From assembly GCF_934643285.1 (NCBI RefSeq), contig NZ_CAKUBT010000004.1, forward strand, positions 87,569 through 151,568: DNA of 64,000 bases, read 5' to 3'. The stretch is from an uncultured Ellagibacter sp. (GTDB lineage Bacteria; Actinomycetota; Coriobacteriia; Coriobacteriales; Eggerthellaceae). Position 1 is the stretch's first letter. Each line of letters opens with the position of its first letter. A model generated the notes under the pieces. It was given only the letters and a program-made list of their open reading frames with translations. It was not told the DNA's origin and did no database searches. The position numbers were made by a program, and so were the translations under genes. Of this stretch, positions 49,825-59,564 are shown piece by piece.

Positions 49825-52317
49825 CTATTCTCTCACTTCTTCGACGCGCGAGCCCTCGAAACCTCCCGCTGCGAGCACGGCAGCCAGGTCATCGGGCGAG
49901 TCGAACTCGTTGCCCAAAGGCTCGCCATTCGGGCCGGTCGCGTCGATCGATGCCGACGTGTTCGCGTCGGTCGGCTCGGGGGGAAGGCCCGTCGCGCCCG
50001 AGATTCGCGCCGCCGCCTCGCGCGCCATGCGGTTGAAGTCAGGCACGGAGGAAGCTGCGGCCGGCGAGCGGCGAGCTTCCCCGCCTCCCCGCCGTTTCGC
50101 AGGGGAAGCCGGCGCAGCAGCATACGCAGGAGCATCCCCGACGAACGCGTCCTCGTCACCATAGGGGACCGGCTCGTCGTAGGGAGCGTCGCCGTACGCA
50201 TCGAGCGGAACGGGATCCGACTCGGGAACGAACGCACCCGCGTTCTGGGCGCCCCGCATCTGCTGCTCGCGTACCTGCGGGCTTGCCTGACGCGTATTCG
50301 CAGATGAAGCGGGCTGTCGAGCCGTCGAGCGCGCAGGTTCGACAGACGCTGCAGCCGCCTCTCGCTCCCGAACCGCGCGCATCGCCGCAGCCGCGGCCTC
50401 GCGAGCGGCGCTTGGTCTTTCAGCATGGGACGCCCGAGGCTGCGCTTGCTGCGTCGCCGGTCGAGCAGAGGCCCCTGACGAGGAAGCGGATGGGGCCGTT
50501 GCCACGCCTGCACCCTGAGAAGGGCCCTTCGAGAAGGCGAACGGGATCGCCGCACCACACGACTGCGCGAGCGCCGCAGAAACGGCGTCCTGCACGTCGG
50601 GCTTCTGCACGGCGTTGAACGCGAAGGCGTTCTCCACGGGGAACTCGATGACGAGCATACCGCGGCCCTCGTCGAGCACAGCCTTCGTGTTCAAGAAGAG
50701 CACGCCGTAGGCCGCCTTGCTCTTCTTGAGCGAAGCGATAGCCGAGCTCCAGATGCGCTGCAGCGCCGCCTCGTTGCGCAGCGTGGCCGCAAGCTCGGCG
50801 GGAATCGTGCCGCACGCTGCGGAAGCGCCGGCAACCGCAGCAGCCGTCGAAGCAGCGTTCTCACGGGGCGCCGCCTCAGCTGCTGCCGTCGTCGTCGCTG
50901 CATTCACGGCAGGAGCAGCCTCAGCCGACGCCTGGAAGGCCCCAGCAGGAGAGCCCGCCTCCCGAGAGGCGACCTCTTGCGAAGTCGGCCTTTCGGCTGC
51001 TGCGGTGCGGGCGTGGCGGGAATCAAGCGGCCCGCCTGCCTGGCCCATCGCCGTGCCCGTCGAGCTCGCCGTCTCCCGATGCGCTCGCGCGCTCGGCTCC
51101 GGCGCCGCGCTCGACGACGCACCCGTCGCAGCAGCAGCAGCGACGGCGGCCGGAGCAACCACCCGTGAACAGGCGGAATACCCCGACTCGAGAGCCTCAA
51201 CGCGCTCGGCGAGCGCCTCGAGCGTCAGGTCGCTGTCGGGCCGCACCATGCGCGTAAGCGCAATCTCGAACGACAGGCGAGGATTGGTGGACGTCTTCAA
51301 CTCGGCCGACAGATCGCCCAAAACGCCGAGCAAGCGCGCCAAGCGATCGGGGCCGAACAACGGCAACTCGCCTGTGAGCTCTCGGCGCTCGGACTCGGAC
51401 ACCTCCAGCGCCACATCGGCGCCCACAAGCGACATCACGTACAGGTTGCGCACGCGTTCGGCCATATCGCCCACGAATCGAGCCAGGTCGGCGCCTGTTT
51501 CCACGTATTGTGCCGTCCAGCGGAAGCACGCTGCAGCATCGCGGGTGCCGACCGCATTCATGATTTCGGACATCTCGCTCGAATCAAGCGACCCGAGCAT
51601 CGCCTCGGCGCCCGCAAGCGTCACTTTCCCCTCGCCGAACGCGATAATCTGCTCGAGGGAGGTAAGCGCGTTGCGAAGGCCACCTTCCGCGCGATGCGCG
51701 ATCAAATCGAGCGCCTCGCCCTCGAACTCGACCCCTTCGGACACGCATACCGCACCCAAGCGCGCGACCATGGCCTCGGCTGATATGCGGCGGAAATCGA
51801 ATCGCTGGCAGCGGGAATGGATGGTCTCGGGAACCTTCTGCGGGTCGGTCGTCGCCAGGATGAACACCACATGACTCGGCGGCTCCTCGAGCGTCTTCAG
51901 CAGCGCGTTGAACGCCGCCACCGAGAGCATGTGAACCTCGTCGATGATGTAGACCTTGTAACGCCCGCGCGTCGGCGCAAACTGCACGCGGTTGATGATC
52001 TCCTCGCGGACGTTGTCGACGCCGGTGCGGCTTGCCGCGTCGAGCTCGTAGACGTCGGGATGCTCTCCCGCGGCGATAAGCTGGCAGTCCTCGCACGTTC
52101 CGTCGGGGTCGGCAGTCGGACCCTTCTCGCATAAAAGCGCCTTCGCAAGCAGGCGGGCAGTGGTCGTCTTGCCCGTGCCGCGCGGGCCGCAGAACAGGTA
52201 TGCGTGACTTACTTTGTCCTGCTCAATGGCATTTTTGATGGTGCGCTCGATATGCTCTTGGCCCACCACGTCCTCAAACGTCTGGGGGCGATATTTGCGG
52301 TATAAAGCTTCCGACAT
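49825..52317 (-). CDS. dnaX: DNA polymerase III subunit gamma/tau
   Basis: 830 residues. The AAA+ clamp-loader part (about 1-370) has YRKYRPQTFEDVVGQEH, Walker A GPRGTGKTT, the zinc site CEKGPTADPDGTCEDC, Walker B YIIDEVHML and the sensor in ATTDPQK. An Ala/Ser/Pro-rich low-complexity linker of over 100 residues follows, then a tau-like domain (about 500-600) and a second disordered tail. I found no A-rich slippery heptamer like that in E. coli, so a separate gamma form is not indicated. ATG at 52317. The SRP RNA gene lies upstream, separated by the DedA gene. Confidence 0.95.
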   Translation of the reverse strand: MSEALYRKYRPQTFEDVVGQEHIERTIKNAIEQDKVSHAYLFCGPRGTGKTTTARLLAKALLCEKGPTADPDGTCEDCQLIAAGEHPDVYELDAASRTGVDNVREEIINRVQFAPTRGRYKVYIIDEVHMLSVAAFNALLKTLEEPPSHVVFILATTDPQKVPETIHSRCQRFDFRRISAEAMVARLGAVCVSEGVEFEGEALDLIAHRAEGGLRNALTSLEQIIAFGEGKVTLAGAEAMLGSLDSSEMSEIMNAVGTRDAAACFRWTAQYVETGADLARFVGDMAERVRNLYVMSLVGADVALEVSESERRELTGELPLFGPDRLARLLGVLGDLSAELKTSTNPRLSFEIALTRMVRPDSDLTLEALAERVEALESGYSACSRVVAPAAVAAAAATGASSSAAPEPSARAHRETASSTGTAMGQAGGPLDSRHARTAAAERPTSQEVASREAGSPAGAFQASAEAAPAVNAATTTAAAEAAPRENAASTAAAVAGASAACGTIPAELAATLRNEAALQRIWSSAIASLKKSKAAYGVLFLNTKAVLDEGRGMLVIEFPVENAFAFNAVQKPDVQDAVSAALAQSCGAAIPFAFSKGPSQGAGVATAPSASSSGASARPATQQAQPRASHAERPSAAREAAAAAMRAVREREAAAASVEPARSTARQPASSANTRQASPQVREQQMRGAQNAGAFVPESDPVPLDAYGDAPYDEPVPYGDEDAFVGDAPAYAAAPASPAKRRGGGEARRSPAAASSVPDFNRMAREAAARISGATGLPPEPTDANTSASIDATGPNGEPLGNEFDSPDDLAAVLAAGGFEGSRVEEVRE

Positions 52318-52490
52318 CGCACGAGTCCTTCGCATTCGTATGCGGCGCGCAAGGCGCCCGGTTCATTTCGCTCCATTATAGAAGAAGCGCCCGGGGTTGC
52401 CGGACGCTCCCGGAAAGAGTTCGTCGTATCGATAGAAGCTCGGTTGCTAGATTTTCTTCGAGATGACATCGCGCGGATAGCCGAGCGGCA

Positions 52491-53174
52491 TTATTTCGCG
52501 TGCTTGGCGTTTTTGGGCTTGTTGCCCTTCTTCGAGCTCATCGCAGCCTTCACCGCACCGATAAACGCAGGTGCCACCGATACCGCGACGATGCCCAAAA
52601 CAATAATCTCGAAGTGCTCTTGCACAAACGGAATGCCACCGAAGAAGTATCCCACCAATACGAACAGAGAGACCCAAGAAATGCCGCCAATCGCGTTGAA
52701 CAGCGTGAACTTGCCAAAATTCATGTGGCCGGTGCCCGCGATGAACGGGGCGAACGTGCGAAAGAACGGCATGAAGCGCGTGATCACGATAGTCAGCCCG
52801 CCGTAGCGCTCGAAGAAGTGGTCGAGCTTCGCCATGCGCTCGGGCGTGAGCGCCTTGATCTTCCCCGAGTCGATGATGCGCTTACCGAAGAAGCGGGCGA
52901 TCCAGTAGTTGGACGTGTTGCCCAAGATGGCGGCGGCGTAGAACACGATAAGCGTCGCCCACAGGTGCAGACCGCCCCCGTCAGCCGAGAAGACGCCTGC
53001 CGCGAACAGGAGCGAGTCACCCGGCAGAAACGGGAAGAACACAAGGCCCGTCTCCACGAACACGATCAGGAACAACGGGGTGTACACCCATGCGGCGCCC
53101 AGCGCCACAATCCACCCTGCAATCGCCGATCGGGGGTCGGAAAGGAGACTGACGAAGAAGTTGATGATGTCCAT
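52491..53174 (-). CDS. DedA family membrane protein
   Basis: 227 residues with about five membrane segments. ETGLVFFPFLPGDSLLFAAG and ITRFMPFFRTFAPFIAGTGH are the two conserved re-entrant regions of the DedA/SNARE-associated family, now known to move polyprenyl phosphate or phospholipids across the membrane. The C terminus is a Lys-rich tail (SSKKGNKPKNAKHAK). AAGGA precedes the ATG at 53174. It lies between dnaX and the SRP RNA on the same strand. Confidence 0.92.
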   Translation of the reverse strand: MDIINFFVSLLSDPRSAIAGWIVALGAAWVYTPLFLIVFVETGLVFFPFLPGDSLLFAAGVFSADGGGLHLWATLIVFYAAAILGNTSNYWIARFFGKRIIDSGKIKALTPERMAKLDHFFERYGGLTIVITRFMPFFRTFAPFIAGTGHMNFGKFTLFNAIGGISWVSLFVLVGYFFGGIPFVQEHFEIIVLGIVAVSVAPAFIGAVKAAMSSKKGNKPKNAKHAK

Positions 53175-53237
53175 AGCGTCCTTATAAGAAGAGGCCCATG
53201 CAGCAAGCAGGCGGCTCGTGGCCGCCTGCAAGATGAA

Positions 53238-53342
53238 GCATTCTGAATAGGACAGGGCGCTCGTCAGAGGCCCCTTATGGCTGCTTCCTCCCGGACCTGA
53301 CCAGGTTCGGAACATGTCGCCGCCCCGCCCCATTCAGAATGC
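53238..53342 (-). ncRNA. ffs: Signal recognition particle RNA (4.5S type)
   Basis: The minus strand contains the conserved SRP hairpin, reading CCTGGTCAGGTCCGG followed by GAGGAAGCAGCC, the Ffh/FtsY docking region. The ends pair (GCATTCTGAAT at 53238-53248 with ATTCAGAATGC at 53332-53342). At about 105 nt it is the short bacterial form. As in Bacillus, it is near dnaX-ybaB-recR. The ends are approximate. Confidence 0.92.
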
Positions 53343-53445
53343 TCAATTCAAGTTGTCCCCAGTATACGCGAGTTGGCATGACGCGAGCGGGCCTTAAACC
53401 AAATGCACACAGCTCAGCCGCGCAAACGGACACAAGGGACGCGGG

Positions 53446-54123
53446 CTATTCCTCTACGCCGCCCTCGGCCACAGTCCGCACGATGCCATCGAGACCGCTA
53501 TGGACGAGCGAGTGCGTCACCTGGGCGATATCCTCGAGGGGAATCTCCGACTCGTCTAAGATCCAGCGGCGGATCACCGCCACGAGCCCCGCACTGAAAT
53601 ACGCGACGCAGAAATCGAGATATGGACCCAGCTTCTTCAGGCCAAGCGTGTCCTGCTCGATAAGCGATGCCGTAAGCGACGATTCCAGCTTCTTCAAAAC
53701 GAGCTCGTAGGGAGTGTGCGAAGCGATGAGCTTCATGCTCTTCAGGTCGGGCGCCAGCCCCATCGAAAGCCGTTTGAACAGGTCGACCACGTTCTCGCCG
53801 TCGTCGCTGCTCTCGAGGGAGTCCAGGCATGTGCGCACGATCCGGTCCGCCTCGTCCTGCACGATCTCGTTCGCCAGATCCTCGACCGACTGGTAGTGCA
53901 GATAGAACGTCTTGCGGTCGATGTCCGCCTCGCGGGCAATCCCGGTGATGGTGATCTTTTGGTACTCCGTCTCCTGCATGAGGGTCAAAAACGCCTGGCG
54001 GATCGCCTTTCGCGTGCGCACAACACGGCGATCGGGCGCCGTGCGCTCCCCGGATTCCCGACAGGCGGCTCCCTCTTTTGCCGGCTGAATCTCGTTCGCC
54101 ATCTTCTCCCCCACGTCGCCCAT
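53446..54123 (-). CDS. TetR-family regulator
   Basis: 225 residues with an N-terminal TetR helix-turn-helix: RKAIRQAFLTLMQETEYQKI then TITGIAREADIDRKTFYLHY (about 38-77). The C-terminal ligand domain includes a TetR_C-like helix bundle (FCVAYFSAGLVAVIRRWILD). It is divergently transcribed from the SPASM radical SAM gene, so it very likely controls that gene and itself. The ATG at 54123 has AGGGAGAG upstream. Ligand unknown. Confidence 0.88.
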   Translation of the reverse strand: MGDVGEKMANEIQPAKEGAACRESGERTAPDRRVVRTRKAIRQAFLTLMQETEYQKITITGIAREADIDRKTFYLHYQSVEDLANEIVQDEADRIVRTCLDSLESSDDGENVVDLFKRLSMGLAPDLKSMKLIASHTPYELVLKKLESSLTASLIEQDTLGLKKLGPYLDFCVAYFSAGLVAVIRRWILDESEIPLEDIAQVTHSLVHSGLDGIVRTVAEGGVEE

Positions 54124-54197
54124 GTCTCTCCCTCGCAAAAAAATGGACAGCTTAACTTCATCTGCAGGTTTTACCACAAACGTTGTTTATTTGTCAC

Positions 54198-54261
54198 TTG
54201 TATTTTTATTTCACCGAACTATACTCACGCTAAAGAAAGTTATTCCACATTTGTTGAATAA
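54198..54261 (+). promoter_or_regulatory. Promoter and likely TetR operator of the SPASM radical SAM gene
   Basis: TTGTAT (54198-54203), 16 bases, TATACT (54220-54225). Just downstream, TTATTC (54240-54245) and GAATAA (54256-54261) form an inverted repeat before the GGGAGG ribosome site, well placed for a TetR-type repressor. Confidence 0.5.
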
Positions 54262-54282
54262 TTTTATGGGAGGTACAATATC

Positions 54283-55782
54283 ATGAAAGCAACCGACCAG
54301 ATCAAGCGGGCAGCCCTCAACAAAACCATCGACTACCTGCTTGAAGACCCCGAACGAAACGTCGCGAAGATCATGGACATGATCGACAAAGTTGCGCCCG
54401 ACGACGTGTTCCCCACCCAACGCGCCGCCTTCCATCAAGCAATCGATGACGAATCGAATTGGCATCAACTTATCATGAAGATTCTCACCGACATGAATCC
54501 CCAGGTCAGGGACCGTCTCATCAAGACGTTCGTCGTTGACGCGAACATGCTCGCATGGCCGAAGCAGGAAGCGATGCGCGATCGGTACCACTGCAACATC
54601 CCCTGGGCCATCCTGCTCGATCCGACGAGCGCCTGCAACTTGCGCTGCACCGGATGCTGGGCAGCAGAATACGGTCACAAGCAAAACCTCACCTACGAGG
54701 AAATCGACTCCATCATCAACCAGGGCGTCAAGCTGGGAACCCACGTCTACATCTACACCGGCGGCGAGCCGCTCGTCCGCAAGCACGACCTCATCAACCT
54801 GTGTGAAGCGCATCCCGATTGCGCGTTCCTGTCGTTCACCAACGCGACGCTCATCGACGAGGAGTTCGTGCAGGATATGATCCGCGTCGCAAATTTCGTG
54901 CCCGCCATCAGCGTCGAGGGCTTCGAGGAGGCAACCGACGCTCGCCGCGGCAAGGGGACGTACGCCAAGGTTTCCCGCGCCATGGAGCTTTTGCGCGAAA
55001 ACGGCCTGCCCTTCGGCGTATCGTGCTGCTACACCAGCGCCAACGCAAACTCCATCGCCAGCGAGGAGTTCTTCGACTGGCTCATCGAGAAGGGGGCTCT
55101 TTTCGCGTGGATCTTCACGTACATGCCCGTTGGCGTCGGTTCGCCCACCTCGCTTATGGTGCACGCCGACCAGCGCGAGCACCTCTACCACTTCATCCGC
55201 GAGATGCGCGAGAAGAAGCCCCTGTTCACGCTTGACTTTCAGAACGATGGCGAGTTCGTCGGCGGCTGCATCGCCGGCGGGCGCCGCTACTTGCACATCA
55301 ACGCCGCAGGCGACGTGGAGCCATGCGTGTTCGCGCATTACGCGAACGTCAACATCCGGGAAGCGACCCTTCTCGACGCGCTGCGCTCCCCTCTGTTCAT
55401 GCAGTATTACGAGGGCCAGCCCTTCAACGACAACCTGCTCAAGCCCTGCCCCATCTTGGAAAACGAAGGGCTGCTCGCCGACATGGTGAAGCGCGCCGGT
55501 GCGCATTCCACCGACCTTCAAGAGAAGGAAAGCGCAGAGAGCCTCTGCGCGAAATGCCACGACTCCATCGCAGAATGGACGCCCGTCGCCGACCGCATCT
55601 GGAATGACGAAGGTGATCCGCTCTACGACAAGCGCAGAAACGACCCCACGCAGGGCATGGCCGACACCGACATGCGCAAGCTCGCAGAGCAAGGCCGCCG
55701 TGAGCTGCCCGAATCTCTCATGACGAAGCGGGAGCGCCGCGAATTCCGCAAGCAGCAGGATAACTCGACTGACGCCGCTTAA
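54283..55782 (+). CDS. Radical SAM enzyme with SPASM-like C-terminal domain
   Basis: 499 residues. An N-terminal helical region of about 105 residues precedes the radical SAM core, whose cluster cysteines are 118, 122 and 125 (CNLRCTGC); YIYTGGEPL is the SAM-binding GGE motif. The C-terminal part has FVGGCIAGGRRYLHINAAGD, PCVFAHYANVNIRE, a CPILEN site and CAKCHD, resembling a SPASM domain with auxiliary clusters. It is not a member of the BioB-like family. Such proteins modify peptides or act in cofactor and wall synthesis. Divergent TetR regulator upstream, terminators downstream. Substrate unknown. Confidence 0.82.
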   Translation: MKATDQIKRAALNKTIDYLLEDPERNVAKIMDMIDKVAPDDVFPTQRAAFHQAIDDESNWHQLIMKILTDMNPQVRDRLIKTFVVDANMLAWPKQEAMRDRYHCNIPWAILLDPTSACNLRCTGCWAAEYGHKQNLTYEEIDSIINQGVKLGTHVYIYTGGEPLVRKHDLINLCEAHPDCAFLSFTNATLIDEEFVQDMIRVANFVPAISVEGFEEATDARRGKGTYAKVSRAMELLRENGLPFGVSCCYTSANANSIASEEFFDWLIEKGALFAWIFTYMPVGVGSPTSLMVHADQREHLYHFIREMREKKPLFTLDFQNDGEFVGGCIAGGRRYLHINAAGDVEPCVFAHYANVNIREATLLDALRSPLFMQYYEGQPFNDNLLKPCPILENEGLLADMVKRAGAHSTDLQEKESAESLCAKCHDSIAEWTPVADRIWNDEGDPLYDKRRNDPTQGMADTDMRKLAEQGRRELPESLMTKRERREFRKQQDNSTDAA

Positions 55783-55803
55783 TACCGCGAGGATCCGCGC
55801 GTA

Positions 55804-55964
55804 GGGGCGGCTTCCCTAGCCCCTGGAAAGCCGCCCCGGCAAAGTTCCCCGCCGCACCCCGTAAGCCGGCGCATCCTTCCCTAACTTACCGCCAAGGGAG
55901 ATCGCCTGGCGATTCCCCTTGAGCAAGCCCGGCGCGTGGAGCCTCCCCCGCGCGCCGGGCTTGC
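55804..55964. terminator. Cluster of hairpins between convergent genes
   Basis: GGGGCGGCTT/AAGCCGCCCC (55804-55813, 55828-55837), then a stem around 55893-55919, then a perfect 14-bp stem (55923-55936 with 55951-55964). The last abuts the dnaK-like stop. U-runs are weak, so they may act together as bidirectional end points. Confidence 0.6.
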
Positions 55965-55966
55965 TT

Positions 55967-57724
55967 CTACCCCAAAGACCTCACGTGCTCGCTTGAGCGG
56001 TCGAGCTGTTCTTTGGCGGAGCGGATTGCCGCGATGTCTGTTTCCTCCAGCTTCTCGGTTTTCTTCGAAAGCAACTTGCGAAGAGCATTCGAATCGGCTT
56101 TGACCTGCTTTTTCTCTTCCTTCTCCAGCTGCTTGCCAGATTTTGCGAGCGCCGCGTCCACCTCTTGGACCAGGCGCGCCGCCTCCGCATGCACCTCCAT
56201 CGCGTCGCGGCGCGTCGCGTCCTGCGCCGCGTAGGTTTCCGCATCGCGAATAGCGCGGTCGATTTCCTCGTCGGACATGCGGCCCGACTCGTCGATCGTG
56301 ATCGACTGCTCCTTGCCCGTCCCCTTGTCCTTCGCGGAAACCGTGAGGATGCCGTTCGCGTCGATGCCGAACGTCACCTCGATCTGGGGAACGCCCGCGG
56401 GAGCGCGCTTGATGCCTTTCAGGCGGAACTTGCCGATCGACTTGTTGTCGCGCGCCATCGGGCGCTCGCCCTGAAGCACGTTGATTTCCACGCTCGTCTG
56501 GAAGGCCGCCGCCGTCGTGAAGATCTGCGAATAATGCACGGGAAGCGTCGTGTTGCGCTCCACGATGCGCGTCGCCACGCCGCCGACGGTCTCAAGAGAA
56601 AGGGAAAGCGGCGTCACATCGAGCAGCAGGATGGAGTTCGCCTTCACAAGCCCCGTCGAAGACCCCGCGAGCGTGGCCCCCTGGATGGCCGCGCCCACGG
56701 CGACGCACTCGTCGGGGTTGATCGACGACGAAGGCTCCTTCCCCGTAAGGGAGCGAACCTTGTCCTGAACCGCCGGAATGCGCGTCGACCCGCCGACGAG
56801 CAGCACGCTTCCCAGCTCAGAGGCGGCGATGCCCGCGTCGTTGAGCGCCTGGGACACGGGGCCTTCGGTGCGCTCGACCAAATCGGCGGTCATGCGGTTG
56901 AACTCCGAGCGCGTGACCTGCGCCTCCAGATGAAGCGGACCGGATGCGCCCTGCGCCAAGAACGGCAGGTTCACGCGCGCTGTCTCCATAGAGGACAGCT
57001 CCTCTTTTGCCTGGCGCGCCGCCTCGCGCACACGCTGCGCCGCAGCGGAATCACGACTCGCGTCAACGCCCGTTTCCCGCTTGAAGATTCCGAACAGGTA
57101 ATCGGCGACACGCTCGTCGAAGTCGTCGCCACCCAGATGGTTGTCGCCCGCAGTCGCAAGCACCTCGATCACGCCCTCGCCGATCTCGATGATCGACACA
57201 TCGAACGTGCCGCCGCCCAAGTCGTAGACCATCACCTTCTGCGGATCGCCGTTGTCGAGCCCGTATGCGAGCGCCGCGCTCGTCGGCTCGTTGATGATGC
57301 GCAGCACGTCGAGTCCCGCGATGCGGCCCGCATCCTTTGTGGCCTGGCGCTGCATATCGTTGAAGTAGGCGGGGACGGTGATGACAGCCTGCGTCACCTC
57401 CTGACCGAGGAACGCCTCAGCGTCGCGGCGCAGCTTGCGGAGGATCATCGCGGAAATTTCCTGCGGCGTGAATCGTTTCCCGTCAATGCTCGCGCGCCAG
57501 TCGCTTCCCATGTGGCGCTTCACCGAGGAGATGGTGCGATCGGGATTGATTGCCGCTTGACGGCATGCCGTCGCACCGACGAGACGCTCGCCATCTTTCG
57601 TGAACGCGACGACGCTCGGCGTCGTACGAGAGCCCTCGGCGTTGTGGATGATGGTCGGCTTGCCGCCCTCGACCACCGCGGCGCAACTGTTCGTCGTGCC
57701 CAAGTCAATCCCGATAGTTGCCAT
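55967..57724 (-). CDS. DnaK-type Hsp70 chaperone, shorter paralogue
   Basis: 585 residues. The ATPase domain carries GIDLGTTNSCAAV, VPAYFNDMQRQATKDA, YDLGGGTFDVS and VLLVGGSTRIPAV. The substrate domain (LLLDVTPLSLSLETVGG) is complete. The C terminus ends in RSSEHVRSLG without the long Gly-rich lid tail of housekeeping DnaK, and no grpE is adjacent, so it may be a specialised second Hsp70. GGAAGGAGA precedes the ATG at 57724; a J-domain protein gene is upstream on the same strand. No CIRCE-like element is visible. Confidence 0.9.
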   Translation of the reverse strand: MATIGIDLGTTNSCAAVVEGGKPTIIHNAEGSRTTPSVVAFTKDGERLVGATACRQAAINPDRTISSVKRHMGSDWRASIDGKRFTPQEISAMILRKLRRDAEAFLGQEVTQAVITVPAYFNDMQRQATKDAGRIAGLDVLRIINEPTSAALAYGLDNGDPQKVMVYDLGGGTFDVSIIEIGEGVIEVLATAGDNHLGGDDFDERVADYLFGIFKRETGVDASRDSAAAQRVREAARQAKEELSSMETARVNLPFLAQGASGPLHLEAQVTRSEFNRMTADLVERTEGPVSQALNDAGIAASELGSVLLVGGSTRIPAVQDKVRSLTGKEPSSSINPDECVAVGAAIQGATLAGSSTGLVKANSILLLDVTPLSLSLETVGGVATRIVERNTTLPVHYSQIFTTAAAFQTSVEINVLQGERPMARDNKSIGKFRLKGIKRAPAGVPQIEVTFGIDANGILTVSAKDKGTGKEQSITIDESGRMSDEEIDRAIRDAETYAAQDATRRDAMEVHAEAARLVQEVDAALAKSGKQLEKEEKKQVKADSNALRKLLSKKTEKLEETDIAAIRSAKEQLDRSSEHVRSLG

Positions 57725-57819
57725 ATCAGTCTCCTTCCGAGAGAACGAGTTGAATCTCCCAAGCCGCACCAACGCCAGAAAGCGAGGCGCATTGCGTCAG
57801 CCGATGGGCCGCCATCAGC

Positions 57820-58677
57820 CTAAAATCCCATGAACCCGTAGCGCATGAACTGCTGCAGGCACAGCTGAAGCATGCAGCAACCGCAGCACAGCGTCGTGGG
57901 GTCGATTGCGGAGATGGTGAACCCGCGCGTCTGCTGTTCCTGCGTGTACGACTGCCCCGCGCTTTGGAACGTGCGGTACGCACGCTGGTAGTCGGCGTTG
58001 TTCGGGTCCATGCGAACGGCGCGCCTGATCTGGTCGAGCGCCATCACCGTGTTGCCCGCGCCGTTGTTCGCCAACGCCGAGAGGTAATACCATCGGGCGT
58101 TGCGCCCAGCGCTCGTAACCGTGGCCAAAATATCCGCAGCGCGCTTGCATTGCGCCGCATCTCCCGAGTTGATCAGATCGATTGCCGCGCGGAATTCCGC
58201 AGGGTCGCTCGCATTCGCTTCGGGATGAATCGGGCCGGACGCCGTCGAGGCGCCGTAGCCGAAAAAGTCGTCGAAATCGAAGCCGAAGCCTCCCGCCCAA
58301 CCGTAGGGGCCGGCTGAGGTATAGGGGTTGCCCTGTTGGCCGCCCCCGTACGAGCCGCCGCCATACGACCCCTCGCCCGAGGAGCCGCCGAAGGGATTCG
58401 CTCCGCCGTACCCCGCATACCCCGACGTGCCCTGCGACGAGGCGCCAGCAGCCCCGCCCGAAGCCGCGGAGGCACGGCGATCGGCAGCGGCGTATTTCTC
58501 GGGGTTCATGATGCGATCGTACGCCTCGTTAATCTCGTTCATCCGCTCGGCAGCGTTCGGATCGTTGGGGTTCAAATCGGGGTGGTTCTCGCGCGCCTTC
58601 CTGCGGTATGCCTTCTTCACCTCGTCTTGCGAGGCATCCCTCGACACACCGAGTACGCTATACGGGTCCATTGCCAT
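57820..58677 (-). CDS. J-domain protein with Cys-rich C terminus
   Basis: 285 residues. The J domain occupies residues 1-70 (DPYSVLGVSRDASQDEVKKA, HPD in ENHPDLNPND), then a Gly/Ser/Tyr-rich linker (about 75-135), a helical repeat region of TPR type (about 155-250) and the C-terminal stretch TLCCGCCMLQLCLQQF. It lacks the zinc domain and client domains of DnaJ, so it is a specialised cochaperone, presumably of the Hsp70 downstream. The CCxCC end could bind metal or be lipidated. A gap of 95 bases separates the two. Confidence 0.85.
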   Translation of the reverse strand: MAMDPYSVLGVSRDASQDEVKKAYRRKARENHPDLNPNDPNAAERMNEINEAYDRIMNPEKYAAADRRASAASGGAAGASSQGTSGYAGYGGANPFGGSSGEGSYGGGSYGGGQQGNPYTSAGPYGWAGGFGFDFDDFFGYGASTASGPIHPEANASDPAEFRAAIDLINSGDAAQCKRAADILATVTSAGRNARWYYLSALANNGAGNTVMALDQIRRAVRMDPNNADYQRAYRTFQSAGQSYTQEQQTRGFTISAIDPTTLCCGCCMLQLCLQQFMRYGFMGF

Positions 58678-58685
58678 TGCGTTCC

Positions 58686-59558
58686 CTATTCGCCATCATC
58701 GCCGTCGGCGGCCCTTGCAGCCGCCGGCGTCATTTCGCCATCATCATGGGCAGCATCGCCGAACTTTCCGCAATACTGCCCCCATATCCCCGCGTACATC
58801 ACGTTGCGAAGAATGTGAATATCCTGCTCAAGCGGCAAGCGCTCGAACGATTGCGCCGCCTGAGCCGCAATCGAGCGAAGCCCCTCCGAAACATCGCCGG
58901 GCACCGCGCCAGCTGCAACAAGCGGATTGTAGCTGCCCGATTTCAGGTCCTCATCGTAATCCATGACCGCATCCATGAGGTACACGAACTTGCCGAGCCA
59001 TGCCCCCATGCGGCGCAGCTCGCCTGCCCAGAAATCCTCCCGATACGCGAACACACGCCCTAAAATCGCGCCAAAGCGATTGGCGGCCGCATCGAGCGAT
59101 TCGTCCCCACGCTGCTCGATCGCGCGGATATCGGCCATGCCCGACTCAATGGCCTGGGCAACTGCAGGCCGCCTTGCCGACGCCGCACGATAGGCCGAGG
59201 AAAGCGCCTGCGCCATCGCCCGCCGCGAGACCTTGCGATCGTCATGCCAATCATCCATGAGCTTGTGGTACGCGAGCAGCACCGCCGCATCGGCGGCATA
59301 TTCCGTGCACTCGCTCGTCGCAAACGGCTGGGGCTTGGTGGGATGAGCCCCGCATCGCGCGGAATCCTCGTGCTCGAGCGGTTCGTAGAGCGAGTTCAGC
59401 AGAAGCGCCAGAAACGTCATGTCGTAGGTGAGCGTCATGCGGCACAGCTGGCCGTTCTGCTCCTTCAGCGAATGGCAAACACCGCAGTACACCTTGCGGT
59501 AACGGGCAACCTCCTCAGGAGAAAGCTGCTTCTCATCTGCCATGATGTAGCCGAACAT
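58686..59558 (-). CDS. DUF5685 family protein
   Basis: 290 residues. The N terminus has MFGYIMADEKQLS and YCGVCHSLKEQNG, with Cys again in ARCGAHP, matching the DUF5685 pattern. The rest is helical, with Asp-rich motifs DDWHDD and MDYDED that resemble the DDxxD sites of the isoprenoid-synthase fold. It starts seven bases after the zinc-ribbon stop and ends 8 bases before the J-domain gene, so all four form an operon. Function unknown. Confidence 0.75.
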   Translation of the reverse strand: MFGYIMADEKQLSPEEVARYRKVYCGVCHSLKEQNGQLCRMTLTYDMTFLALLLNSLYEPLEHEDSARCGAHPTKPQPFATSECTEYAADAAVLLAYHKLMDDWHDDRKVSRRAMAQALSSAYRAASARRPAVAQAIESGMADIRAIEQRGDESLDAAANRFGAILGRVFAYREDFWAGELRRMGAWLGKFVYLMDAVMDYDEDLKSGSYNPLVAAGAVPGDVSEGLRSIAAQAAQSFERLPLEQDIHILRNVMYAGIWGQYCGKFGDAAHDDGEMTPAAARAADGDDGE

Positions 59559-59564
59559 ACGCTG

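Noticed and set aside
49825..52317. Programmed frameshift in dnaX
   Set aside because: No A-rich slippery heptamer with a following stem was found near the expected position.
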